From positions 2,232,001 through 2,296,000 of the forward strand of contig NZ_CP054931.1 of NCBI RefSeq assembly GCF_013364355.1: a DNA stretch of 64,000 nucleotides, read 5' to 3'. Source of the DNA: Stenotrophomonas sp. NA06056. GTDB taxonomy: Bacteria > Pseudomonadota > Gammaproteobacteria > Xanthomonadales > Xanthomonadaceae. Position numbers and translations under genes: made by a program. The notes beneath the pieces are model-generated. The model was not told the DNA's origin. It saw only the letters and a list, made by a program, of their open reading frames with translations, and did no database searches. Positions 43,814-51,984 of this stretch are shown piece by piece (the first letter of the stretch is position 1; each line of letters begins with the position of its first letter).

Positions 43814-43834
43814 GATGTAAATGGTTCTCGATTC
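43814..43834 (-). promoter_or_regulatory. possible Fur box upstream of feoA
   Basis: On the minus strand GAATCGAGAACCATTTACAT partly matches the Fur consensus (about 9 of 14 in the best-aligned part) and overlaps a TTAGAAT -10-like box at the upstream side. It lies 19 nt before the feoA ATG. Iron-dependent repression of feo is expected; the match itself is moderate. Confidence 0.45.
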
Positions 43835-43914
43835 TAACATTCCCGCGTCGCGTCATGGCCCATGACCAATGGCCCGCTATGATCCATACAGGTATGGAGC
43901 AACCCCGGAATCCC

Positions 43915-44703
43915 ATGAACGATGCTTTGCAGATCGAGCGCACTGGCGCTGTCCTGACCCTCTGGCTGAACCGGCCGGAGCTGCACAACGCCTTCGATGC
44001 CGGGCTGATCGCCCGGCTGACGGCGGCCCTGGAAGCCGCCGGCCGCGATGACAGTGTGCGCACGGTGGTGGTGGCCGGTCACGGCGCCTCCTTCTCCGCC
44101 GGTGCCGACATGCAGTGGATGCGCGGCATGGCCACGGCCAGCGAGGCGGACAATCGCGAGGACGCCCTGGCCCTTGCCCGGCTGATGCGCACCCTGGACG
44201 AGCTGCCCAAGCCGACCCTGGCACGGGTCCACGGTGCTGCCTTCGGTGGCGGGGTCGGCCTGGTGGCCTGCTGCGATATCGCCATCGCCACCAGCGCTGC
44301 CCGCTTCGGCCTGACCGAAAGCCGCCTGGGCCTGCTGCCGGCGGTGATCTCGCCCTATGTGATCGAGGCCATCGGCAGCCGCCAGGCCCGCCGCTGGTTC
44401 GCCACCGGCGAGCACTTCGACGCCGACACTGCCCTGCGCATCGGCCTGATCCACCAGTTGGTGGAACCCGAGCGCCTGGACGAAGCCCTGCAGCGGCAGC
44501 TGGCCCTGCTCGACAAGGCCGGGCCGATCGCCTCGGCCTCGGCCAAGCTGCTGGTCCGGCAGGTCCGCGACAGCCGCGACCGCGACAGCCTGGACCGGGA
44601 CAATGCTGCGCTGATCGCCCGCCTGCGGGTGTCTGCCGAGGGCCAGGAAGGTCTGGGCGCGTTCCTCGACAAGCGCGCGCCGCACTGGGTCACGGAGGCC
44701 TGA
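43915..44703 (+). CDS. enoyl-CoA hydratase, methylglutaconyl-CoA hydratase type
   Basis: A 262-aa crotonase. Oxyanion-hole loops: HGASFSAGADMQWMRGMA and HGAAFGGGVGLVACCDIAIA; catalytic Glu in LTESRLGLLPAVISPYVIEAIG. The SAGADMQWM segment and the HMG-CoA lyase gene nearby point to leucine catabolism (LiuC). Start is uncertain between ATG 43915 (used) and ATG 43894. The liuA, liuB, liuD genes are not in the window on this side, so the pathway is split or the name may not hold. Confidence 0.82.
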   Translation: MNDALQIERTGAVLTLWLNRPELHNAFDAGLIARLTAALEAAGRDDSVRTVVVAGHGASFSAGADMQWMRGMATASEADNREDALALARLMRTLDELPKPTLARVHGAAFGGGVGLVACCDIAIATSAARFGLTESRLGLLPAVISPYVIEAIGSRQARRWFATGEHFDADTALRIGLIHQLVEPERLDEALQRQLALLDKAGPIASASAKLLVRQVRDSRDRDSLDRDNAALIARLRVSAEGQEGLGAFLDKRAPHWVTEA

Positions 44704-44704
44704 C

Positions 44705-45091
44705 ATGCTCGACCATATCGGATTGAACAGCGGCGATCTGCCGCGCAGCAAGGCCTTCTTCCTGCAGGCGCTGGCGCCGTTGCAGATCGGCCTGGTGATG
44801 GAGGTCAGCGCCGAACAGACCGGCGCCCACGACCACGTGGGTTTCGGCAACCATGGCAAGCCGTTCTTCTGGCTGGGCAATGCGGCACCCCTCAGCCAGG
44901 GTGTGCACGTCGCTTTCGTCTGCGGCGAACGCGCCCAGGTTGATGCGTTCCACGCCGCCGCCCTGGCCGCAGGTGGCCGCGACAACGGGGCGCCCGGCCT
45001 GCGCCCGTGGTATCACCCGGACTACTACGCCGCCTTCGTGATCGACCCCGATGGCAACAACATCGAGGCGGTCTGCCACCTGCCCGGGTAG
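44705..45091 (+). CDS. VOC (glyoxalase/bleomycin-resistance fold) protein
   Basis: A 128-aa single-module VOC protein: starts MLDHIGLNSGDLPRSKAFF, with an inner acidic ligand candidate in HVGFGNHGKPFFWLG and the C-terminal YYAAFVIDPDGNNIEAVCH motif. Metal ligands His/Glu (DHIG, NNIEAV) are present. Substrate unknown; its position between the hydratase and HMG-CoA lyase genes (1 nt gap after the first) suggests a role in acyl-CoA catabolism or simply co-regulation. Confidence 0.85.
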   Translation: MLDHIGLNSGDLPRSKAFFLQALAPLQIGLVMEVSAEQTGAHDHVGFGNHGKPFFWLGNAAPLSQGVHVAFVCGERAQVDAFHAAALAAGGRDNGAPGLRPWYHPDYYAAFVIDPDGNNIEAVCHLPG

Positions 45092-45262
45092 GCCCTGCCG
45101 CCACAACCAGGCGCAGGCGTGGCCGCTTGTGCGACCCGCCTGCGTATCTCATCTGGCAGCCCGGCGAAGACCGGGCCGCCCCCGTTTCCCAGGAACCGCC
45201 GTGACCCCAGTCGATCCCATCCGCCTTGCCCGTCCCGCCTCGCCTGCCGTGGGGGTGCCGCG

Positions 45263-46156
45263 ATGAGCGATTTCGTCCGCATCGTCGAAGTCGGCCCCCG
45301 CGATGGGCTGCAGAACGAAAAGCAGGCCGTGGCCACCGCCGACAAGATCGCCCTGATTGATCGTCTGTCGGCCACCGGCCTGTGCACCATCGAGGCAACC
45401 AGCTTCGTCAGCCCACGCTGGGTGCCGCAGTTGGCCGACGCGGCCGAGGTCTATGCCGGTATCCAGCGCCGCGCGGGCATCGCCTATCCGGTACTGGTGC
45501 CGAACGAACAGGGCTACGACCGTGCGCGCGCCGTCGGCGTGCAGGAAATCGCGGTATTCACGGCTGCATCGGAAGCCTTCAACCGCACCAACACCAACGC
45601 CGGCATCGATGAATCGCTGGCCCGCTTCGAGCCTGTCCTGCGCCGTGCAGCGGCCGATGGCGTGCGCGTACGTGGCTACGTCTCCACCGTGCTCGGCTGC
45701 CCGTACCAGGGCCAGGTGCCACTGACCGATGTTGTGCGTGTAGCCCGGGCACTGCACGAGATGGGGTGTTACGAAATCTCGCTGGGCGACACCATCGGCG
45801 TTGGTACGCCGCGCAAGGCCCGCGCGATGCTGCAGGCGGTGGCTGCCGAGATCCCGATGAGCGCACTGGCCGTGCACTTCCACGACACTTACGGCCAGGC
45901 CATCGCCAACATCGCGGCCTGCCTGGAAGAAGGCGTGCGCGTGGTGGACAGCGCCGTGTCCGGCGCTGGCGGCTGCCCATACGCCAAGGGCGCCAGCGGC
46001 AACGTGGCCAGCGAGGACGTGGTGTACCTGCTGCAGGGACTGGGCCTGGAATGCGGTGTCGACCTGCCATTGCTGGCCGAGACTGGTCGCTGGCTTGCCG
46101 GGCTGCTCGGCCGTGCTACCGCCAGCCGCGTCGGGCAGGCGCTGGCGGCGACATGA
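45263..46156 (+). CDS. mvaB: hydroxymethylglutaryl-CoA lyase
   Basis: A 297-aa TIM-barrel lyase cleaving HMG-CoA to acetyl-CoA and acetoacetate, the last step of leucine breakdown. Signatures: VEVGPRDGLQNEK at the N-terminus, the SLGDTIGVGTPRK metal region, HFHDTYGQAIAN, and the active Cys region SAVSGAGGCPYAKGASGNVASEDVVYLL. Start ATG 45263 chosen by homology with GGGGGTG upstream. It overlaps the following GGDEF-EAL gene by 4 nt (ATGA). The 170 nt before it contain no gene. Confidence 0.94.
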   Translation: MSDFVRIVEVGPRDGLQNEKQAVATADKIALIDRLSATGLCTIEATSFVSPRWVPQLADAAEVYAGIQRRAGIAYPVLVPNEQGYDRARAVGVQEIAVFTAASEAFNRTNTNAGIDESLARFEPVLRRAAADGVRVRGYVSTVLGCPYQGQVPLTDVVRVARALHEMGCYEISLGDTIGVGTPRKARAMLQAVAAEIPMSALAVHFHDTYGQAIANIAACLEEGVRVVDSAVSGAGGCPYAKGASGNVASEDVVYLLQGLGLECGVDLPLLAETGRWLAGLLGRATASRVGQALAAT

Positions 46157-48726
46157 ACGACAGCGGCCCGCGCGACCGTTCGGCCATCGGCGATGCATCC
46201 GCCGCAACCGACAACGCGCTGGCCGCCCTGGATGCCGCGCTGGCCGCCTCACCGCCGCCGGCCCAGGCCAGACTGCTGCGCCAGGCCCGACAAGCGCTGG
46301 CCGATGCGCAGCAGCGCGAGCTGGATACGCAGGCCCGCTACGCCGCGCTGTTCGACGCGGTGCCCGACCCGGTCAGCATCCTCAGCGCCGAAGGCGTGGT
46401 GCTGGACGTCAACCGTGCCGGCATCGTCGCCTACGATCGCCCGCGCGAAGACATCGTCGGCCAGCCCATCGAGCTGCTCAACCCGGACCTGCCCAGCGAC
46501 CACCTGCAGCCGGTGTGGGAAGCGCTGAACCGCGGCGACACCTACGTCATCGAAGTGACCAACATGCGCGGCGATGGCAGCCGCTTTCCGGTGGAAGTGC
46601 ACTCGGCCGGCTTCCAGGACCGTGGCCAGCCCTGCATCGTCGCCGTCGCCCGTGACCTGAGCGGACGCTGGCGCGCAGAGTCCCGCTATCGCCTGTTGAT
46701 GGAGTCGATCGACAAGGGCGTGATCCTGTTCGACCGTGATCTGCGCGTTCTGTCCGCCAATCCCGCAGCGCACCGCATCCTCGGCCTCACCGGTGGTGGC
46801 GTGGGCTTGAATGCGATGCTCGATCCCGACGCCTGGATCATCGTCGACGAACACGGCCATCCATTGACCCAGTCACAGTGGCCGACCAGCCGCTGCTTCC
46901 AGGCCGGGCGGGTGATCCGCAGCACCATCATCGGCCTGTACCACCGCCCACGCGGACGCATGCTGTGGTTGTCCACCACCAACGTGCCGGTGTTCGGCAA
47001 CGGCTGCGACCAGGCCGACCATGTCTATGCAATGTTCAGTGACATCACCGAACTGAAGCGCAACAACACCCTGTTCGCGCGCGCGCAGTCACTGGCCCAC
47101 ATCGGCGGCTGGGAGTGGGATCGCGGGCTGCAGCGCCTGTACCTCACCGATGAGGCGCGGCGCATCGTCGGCCAGCCGGCCGACATGGAGGACATGCCGG
47201 ACCTGCTGGACTGCCTGCGCAGCGACGATCGCGCCGCCCTGCAGCAGGCGCTGGCCGACACCATCGAACACCGCAGCAGCTTCGGCCTGGAACTGCAGGG
47301 CCAGCGCCGCGATGGCCACTCGTTCTGGATCCGGATGATCGGCGAGGTATCGGCCGGCGATGTCGATGCCGCGCGCATCACTGGCACCGTGCAGGACATC
47401 ACCGAGCGCAAGCAGGCCGAGGAAACCCTGCGCGTGCAGGCCCGCACCGACCCACTCACCGGGATCATGAACCGCGATGCGGTGCTGAGCGACCTCGGCG
47501 TGCGCATGGACAGCCCCAGCCACGACCGCGTGGCGGTGCTGTACATCGACCTGGACCGCTTCAAGGTGGTCAACGACCTGCTCGGCCACAATGCCGGTGA
47601 CGAACTGTTGATCGAAGCGACCCGGCGCATCGCCACCGCGATCGGCACCGAAGGCCTGCTTGCACGCTTTGGCGGCGACGAGTTCCTGGTGATCTGCGAC
47701 CTGCGCGACCAGCCGGACCAGGCCGAACAGCTGGCCGAGCGCATCACCGCCGCCTTCTCGGCGCCATTCCAGCTGGGCAGCGACGAGTTCCCGGTCACCG
47801 CCAGCATCGGCATCGCCCGCGCACCGCGCGATGGCGACCGGCCGCAGCAGCTGATCCAGAACGCCGACACCGCGATGTACGAATGCAAACGACGTACCCG
47901 CAACGGCTGGCAGGTGTTCTCCCCGGAACTGGCACAACGCCAGCATGACCGCCTGCAGATCGAGAGCCGGCTGCACAAGGCCCTGGATGGCGACGAGTTC
48001 CATCTGGTCTACCAGCCACAGGTCAACCTGCGCAGCGGCGCCACCATCGCCTGCGAAGCCTTGATCCGCTGGCACAACACCCAGCTGGGGCCGATGCGGC
48101 CGGACCTGTTCATCCGCCATGCCGAGCACACCGGCGACATCGTACGCATCGGCCAATGGGCGCTGCGCGAAGCCTGCCGCCAGGTTCGGCAATGGCAGGA
48201 CGACGGGCTTGGCCTGGTGCGGGTGGCCGTCAATGTTTCCTGGCGCCAGTTCGTCGGCGAGGATCTTGCGCGCTGGGTGCGGCAGGTGCTGGACGAGTTC
48301 GGCCTGCCCGGCAGCGTGCTGGAGCTGGAGTTCACCGAGCGGGTGCTGATAGAGGACGCGCCGGACACCCTGCGCACCTTCGCCCGCCTGCGCGAGATGG
48401 GGGTGATGCTGACCATCGACGACTTCGGCGAAGGCTACAGCGCGCTGAATTACCTGCGCCGGCTGCCCATCCATGGGCTGAAACTGAGCCAGTTGTTCGT
48501 CGAAGGCATCCCCCGCAACCGCTCCGATGTGGCGGTCTGCGAGGCGGTCTGCGCGATTGCCCGCAGCCTCGGCCTGGGCGTGGTCGCCGAGGGCGTCGAA
48601 ACCGAGCCGCAACGGCAGTGCCTGCTCGACCTGGGCGTGACCGTCGGCCAGGGCTTCCTGTTCGCCCACGGCCTGCCCGCCGCGGACTTCGAGCGTCGAT
48701 TGCGCCGCGCCCGAGAACTGGGTTGA
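46153..48726 (+). CDS. PAS-GGDEF-EAL cyclic di-GMP signalling protein
   Basis: An 857-aa soluble protein: three PAS-like sensor domains (about 62-170, 177-300, 308-420), GGDEF (motif FGGDEF at 507-511, intact), EAL (CEALIRW at about 634, VNVS, ELEFTE, DDFGEG at 755, LKLS, AEGVET, QGF). Metal and catalytic positions of the EAL domain are retained although the usual KID is KLS. The RxxD inhibitory site before GGDEF is absent. It may both make and break c-di-GMP or use one as a regulator. Its ATG overlaps the HMG-CoA lyase stop by 4 nt, an unusual operon partner. Confidence 0.92.
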   Translation: MNDSGPRDRSAIGDASAATDNALAALDAALAASPPPAQARLLRQARQALADAQQRELDTQARYAALFDAVPDPVSILSAEGVVLDVNRAGIVAYDRPREDIVGQPIELLNPDLPSDHLQPVWEALNRGDTYVIEVTNMRGDGSRFPVEVHSAGFQDRGQPCIVAVARDLSGRWRAESRYRLLMESIDKGVILFDRDLRVLSANPAAHRILGLTGGGVGLNAMLDPDAWIIVDEHGHPLTQSQWPTSRCFQAGRVIRSTIIGLYHRPRGRMLWLSTTNVPVFGNGCDQADHVYAMFSDITELKRNNTLFARAQSLAHIGGWEWDRGLQRLYLTDEARRIVGQPADMEDMPDLLDCLRSDDRAALQQALADTIEHRSSFGLELQGQRRDGHSFWIRMIGEVSAGDVDAARITGTVQDITERKQAEETLRVQARTDPLTGIMNRDAVLSDLGVRMDSPSHDRVAVLYIDLDRFKVVNDLLGHNAGDELLIEATRRIATAIGTEGLLARFGGDEFLVICDLRDQPDQAEQLAERITAAFSAPFQLGSDEFPVTASIGIARAPRDGDRPQQLIQNADTAMYECKRRTRNGWQVFSPELAQRQHDRLQIESRLHKALDGDEFHLVYQPQVNLRSGATIACEALIRWHNTQLGPMRPDLFIRHAEHTGDIVRIGQWALREACRQVRQWQDDGLGLVRVAVNVSWRQFVGEDLARWVRQVLDEFGLPGSVLELEFTERVLIEDAPDTLRTFARLREMGVMLTIDDFGEGYSALNYLRRLPIHGLKLSQLFVEGIPRNRSDVAVCEAVCAIARSLGLGVVAEGVETEPQRQCLLDLGVTVGQGFLFAHGLPAADFERRLRRARELG

Positions 48727-48805
48727 AGCCGGCGGCGCAGTGCACAACGGCGGCTGCCGCCGCTTCCGTTAGAATCGGCGGTTCTTGAACCTGCAGGACC
48801 GTGCA

Positions 48806-49576
48806 ATGCAGCTGTCTTCCGTACGTGCCGTGATCACTGGCGGCGTCTCCGGCCTCGGCCTGGCCGTGGCCCAGCACCTGGTTGCCCAGGGCGGCAAGGT
48901 CGCCCTGTTCGACCTCAACGACGCCAAGGGCGCGGCGGCCGTCGCTGAGCTGGGGCAGGACAACGCCCGCTATTTCAACGTCAACGTCAGCGATGAAGCG
49001 TCCGTGTCGGCGGCCATCGACCAGGCCTGCGATTTCCTCGGCGGCCTCAACGTCGCCATGAACTGTGCCGGCATCCTCGGTGCCGGCCGTGTGCTGGGCA
49101 AGGAAGGTCCGATGCCGCTGGCCGGGTTCCAGGGCACGGTGATGGTCAACCTGGTCGGCAGCTTCAATGTCGCCAAGGCCGCCGCCAACCGCATGCAGCA
49201 CAACGAAGCCGGCGTGGACGGCGAGCGCGGCGTCATCATCAACACCGCCAGCGTTGCCGCTTACGAAGGGCAGATCGGCCAGGCCGCCTACTCCGCCTCC
49301 AAGGGTGGCGTGGTGGCGATGACCCTGCCGATGGCCCGCGAGCTCTCGCGCTTCGGCATCCGCGTCAACACCATCGCGCCGGGCGTGTTCTGGACGCCGA
49401 TGGTCGATGGCATGCCCGAAGCCGTGCAGGAATCGCTGGCCGCGTCGATCCCGTTCCCGTCGCGCCTGGGCAAGCCGGAAGACTTCGCCAGCCTGGTCGG
49501 CCACATCCTCGGCAACACCTATATCAACGGCGAGACCATCCGCCTGGACGGCGCCACCCGGCTCGCTCCGAAGTGA
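48806..49576 (+). CDS. SDR oxidoreductase, 3-hydroxy-2-methylbutyryl-CoA dehydrogenase-like
   Basis: A 256-aa short-chain dehydrogenase: NAD motif [19 protein letters not shown] motif [10 protein letters not shown], catalytic S-Y-K with [23 protein letters not shown]. Overall it resembles HSD17B10/type II 3-hydroxyacyl-CoA dehydrogenases of isoleucine catabolism. ATG 48806 has AGGA 8 nt upstream; an in-frame ATG at 48785 lies before the ribosome site. The location near HMG-CoA lyase supports branched-chain amino-acid degradation. Confidence 0.86.
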   Translation: MQLSSVRAVITGGVSGLGLAVAQHLVAQGGKVALFDLNDAKGAAAVAELGQDNARYFNVNVSDEASVSAAIDQACDFLGGLNVAMNCAGILGAGRVLGKEGPMPLAGFQGTVMVNLVGSFNVAKAAANRMQHNEAGVDGERGVIINTASVAAYEGQIGQAAYSASKGGVVAMTLPMARELSRFGIRVNTIAPGVFWTPMVDGMPEAVQESLAASIPFPSRLGKPEDFASLVGHILGNTYINGETIRLDGATRLAPK

Positions 49577-49625
49577 TTCCCCCCGGGCGCCGGGACGGCG
49601 CCCTCCCCCAACGACCAACATCATC

Positions 49626-50192
49626 ATGAAAGCCAACGACATCAAGAAGGGCAACGTCGTCGAGTTCAACAACGGCGTCTACCAGATCCGCGACATCGAG
49701 CGCAGCTCGCCGCAGGGTCGCGGCGGCAACGTCCGCTTCCGCTTCATCATGTACAGCGTGCCGGGCGGCAACAAGCTCGACGCCAGCTTCGATGCCGACG
49801 ACAACCTGGTCGAAGTCGAACTGCTGCGCCGCCAGTCCACCTACTCCTACAAGGACGGCGATGCGTTCGTGTTCCTCGACGACGAGGACTACACCCCCTA
49901 CACCCTGGACGCGGACGTGATCGGCGATGATGCCGGCTACATCACCGACGGCCTGACCGGCATCTACGTGCAGGTGATCGACGAGCAGCCGGTGGCCATC
50001 CAGCTGCCGGCCTCGGTGGTGCTGGAAGTGATCGAGACCCCGCCGGAACTGAAGGGCGGCACCGCCACCAAGCGCCCGAAGCCGGCCAAGCTCAACACCG
50101 GCATCGAGATCATGGTGCCGGAGTACATCGTCAACGGCGAGCGTGTGCTGGTAAACACCGCCACCGGCGAATTTGCCGGCCGTGCCGATTAA
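49626..50192 (+). CDS. efpL: elongation factor P-like protein EfpL (YeiP)
   Basis: A 188-aa EF-P paralogue. It has three beta-rich modules; N-terminal [34 protein letters not shown] includes a long beta3-beta4 loop with Arg-rich tip (SPQGRGGN) in place of the modified Lys of EF-P, typical of EfpL. The C-terminal signature [33 protein letters not shown] agrees. It relieves ribosomes stalled on proline motifs. Its end is overlapped by the next lipoprotein gene. Confidence 0.92.
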   Translation: MKANDIKKGNVVEFNNGVYQIRDIERSSPQGRGGNVRFRFIMYSVPGGNKLDASFDADDNLVEVELLRRQSTYSYKDGDAFVFLDDEDYTPYTLDADVIGDDAGYITDGLTGIYVQVIDEQPVAIQLPASVVLEVIETPPELKGGTATKRPKPAKLNTGIEIMVPEYIVNGERVLVNTATGEFAGRAD

Positions 50193-50715
50193 GCGCGCGG
50201 CGCTGATTGCCTGCCTGTCCCTGCTTGCGGCGTGCTCGCCGCAGGCAGCGGACAGCACCGGTGAGGTCGCGGCAGACGCGGTGACGCAGCCCGCCGTTGC
50301 GGACAGCGCTGCCGCTGCGGTTGCACCGGCTGCGGATGAAGCAGATGCTGCGGCCACGCTGGCGGGCACCCTCGACGAGGACCAACAGGCGCGGGCCGCG
50401 GCCGGTTGCAGCGTCCCCGACGACGTCGCTTTCCTGCAGGACATCCGCATCTACTGCGACATGCCCGCCGATGTGCAGGCCTTCATCGTACGGGAGAACA
50501 GCTGCGAGCATTTTGCCGGCGAAGAACCCTACGACGACGCCCGTCGCCGCGAGCTGGAGGCCGCTGCTGCCAGGTTCTGCGACGGTCGAGAGAAGATCTT
50601 TGCCGACCTGGTGGCCCGCCATCGCGACGACTGCGCGATCAGGCAGGCGTTGATCGGTGTGAACCTGCGCTACGACCTGTCTCCCGGTCTGGACCTGAAG
50701 CCCTGCGAGGGCTGA
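50182..50715 (+). CDS. lipoprotein of unknown function
   Basis: About 177 aa. Starts at GTG 50182 ([17 protein letters not shown]), which lies inside the last codons of efpL in another frame; a TTG at 50173 is an alternative. The lipobox LLAAC gives Cys as residue 16 or so, followed by an Ala/Asp-rich linker (24-70) and a compact domain with four cysteines ([26 protein letters not shown]). No family recognised. The start is weak by codon but the signal-peptide and lipobox are convincing. Confidence 0.78.
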   Translation: MPIKRAALIACLSLLAACSPQAADSTGEVAADAVTQPAVADSAAAAVAPAADEADAAATLAGTLDEDQQARAAAGCSVPDDVAFLQDIRIYCDMPADVQAFIVRENSCEHFAGEEPYDDARRRELEAAAARFCDGREKIFADLVARHRDDCAIRQALIGVNLRYDLSPGLDLKPCEG

Positions 50716-50718
50716 CGC

Positions 50719-50788
50719 AAAAAATGGGGACGGAGGGGATTACGTCGTTCCTGGCACAAACGACGTAATCCCCTCCGTCCCCATTTTC
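50719..50788. repeat. long hairpin element (GGGGACGGAGGGGAT type), copy 2
   Basis: A 29-nt arm (50721-50749, AAAATGGGGACGGAGGGGAT...) pairs perfectly with 50759-50787; loop of 9 nt. It lies between two convergent lipoprotein genes and immediately abuts the stop codon at 50789. It shares the same core as copy 1 at 30706-30782 but the lower stem differs (TTACGTCGTT against TCAGGTCGC) while keeping pairing on both sides. Confidence 0.88.
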
Positions 50789-51493
50789 TTATTTGCCGCC
50801 GAAGTTGCCGCAGCCGTGGTACTGGCGCGTGCCCACGGTCAGCATCGCCTTGGCCTCGAACGCTTCCCCGCTCATGTCGTCCTGGCAGGTGGTGCGCTGG
50901 AAGCTCAGTTTGATGTCGGTGCCATCGGCCGCCTTGCCAACCCAGCCGTCCGCGCCCTCGGTCGGCTTTGCGACCGTGAAGCGGCGCTCGCCGTAGTCGA
51001 CCTCCACCTGCAGGCCCGGCGCATCACCGTCGACGACGGCCAGCCAGCCCGGCTCGTTGCCGGTGGCACGGAACGCGGCGTTGCCGGCACTTCCATCGCC
51101 CTCCGTCGCTTCCACCGCACCACACTCACGGTCCGTCTCGCCCTTCAGGCTGAGCAGCGCTTCATCGCTGCCGCGGGTCCAGAAGCTGTTGCCCTTGCCA
51201 TCGGCATATTTCGCTCCGGAGGCCGCGCGTTCGGAGGACATCGCGAAACTGCGCTCGCCGATCACAACCGTCGCTGCGTCTTCGCCGTTGAAGGTCGCGC
51301 GCACGTCGAGGTCGCCGCAGCGATAGAGGGTTTCGTTGCCGCCGCCATCAACGGCAGCGGTCATCGGTGCCGGTGCCGGCTCTGCCGTCGCGGTCGCATC
51401 GGCTGCGCCACTGGAAGCCGGCGCCTGCGCCGGTTGACACGCACTCAACACAAAGCCGAGGGAGGCAGCCAACAGACTGGGAACTACACGCAT
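50789..51493 (-). CDS. lipoprotein with MliC-like domain (lysozyme inhibitor family)
   Basis: A 234-aa lipoprotein (MRVVPSLLAASLGFVLSAC lipobox) with an Ala/Pro/Thr linker, then an MliC-like domain (TLYRCGDLDVRATFNGEDAATVVIGERSFAM ... ERAASGAKYADGKGNSFWTRGSDEALLSLKG) and a second C-terminal domain with GNEPGWLAVV and TCQDDMSGEAFEAKAMLTVG of the META/COG3650-like type. MliC proteins protect against host c-type lysozyme. Start at ATG 51493; upstream frame is open but low-quality. Confidence 0.85.
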   Translation of the reverse strand: MRVVPSLLAASLGFVLSACQPAQAPASSGAADATATAEPAPAPMTAAVDGGGNETLYRCGDLDVRATFNGEDAATVVIGERSFAMSSERAASGAKYADGKGNSFWTRGSDEALLSLKGETDRECGAVEATEGDGSAGNAAFRATGNEPGWLAVVDGDAPGLQVEVDYGERRFTVAKPTEGADGWVGKAADGTDIKLSFQRTTCQDDMSGEAFEAKAMLTVGTRQYHGCGNFGGK

Positions 51494-51576
51494 GGCTCGA
51501 CTCCTTGTCGAAACTACAGAGACATTCGACCCTACCACCTGTGCCCAAACGGAGCCTGAAAGCTGCATGACCGCGT

Positions 51577-51984
51577 TCAGCCTGCCAGCACCGTCATCGA
51601 CAGCAGCTGTGCGCCGCCGGCACCGGAACAGCTTGTCCAGACACGCAGCAGGCGCAATCGCCGTACGTGTTCGCGCCCCAGCCAATGCACATGCAGCTGA
51701 ACATCGCCGGACAACAACGCCAAGCGTCCACACAGCAGCGTTTCCACCGCGTGCACCTGCAGCGCGTGAATCTGCAGATGCCCTTGCCGCCAATCCTGCA
51801 TCCAGGGCAGATCGAGCATCCGGCCGCCCTGCCCGTCCATCATGAACAACATCGGTGACAGCAGCGCAGTGGCTGCGCCATGGTCGCCGTCCAGCAGCGC
51901 ATCCCGCAGCTGCTGTTCCAATACGCGCAGCTGCGCCTCGTACAGGCCCTCAGGGCTCCTGTTTTCCATCCACCTGCTTTCCAT
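51577..51984 (-). CDS. small SnoaL/NTF2-like protein downstream of smeZ
   Basis: A 135-aa protein starting MESRWMENRSPEGLYEAQLRVLEQQLRDALLDGDHGAATALLSPM, with the helix-loop-beta pattern of NTF2-like (DUF4440) folds. ATG 51984 has GGGAGGA 8 nt upstream, which supports translation; a second ATG at 51969 is within the same reading frame. The start overlaps the last 35 nt of smeZ, so it is coupled to the pump operon. Function unknown; family placement is tentative. Confidence 0.6.
   Translation of the reverse strand: MESRWMENRSPEGLYEAQLRVLEQQLRDALLDGDHGAATALLSPMLFMMDGQGGRMLDLPWMQDWRQGHLQIHALQVHAVETLLCGRLALLSGDVQLHVHWLGREHVRRLRLLRVWTSCSGAGGAQLLSMTVLAG

Noticed and set aside
46153..48726. Degenerate EAL domain because KID is KLS
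   Set aside because: The metal-binding and catalytic positions (EAL Glu, Asn, DD, Lys, EGVE Glu) are retained; the changed Asp is not among them.
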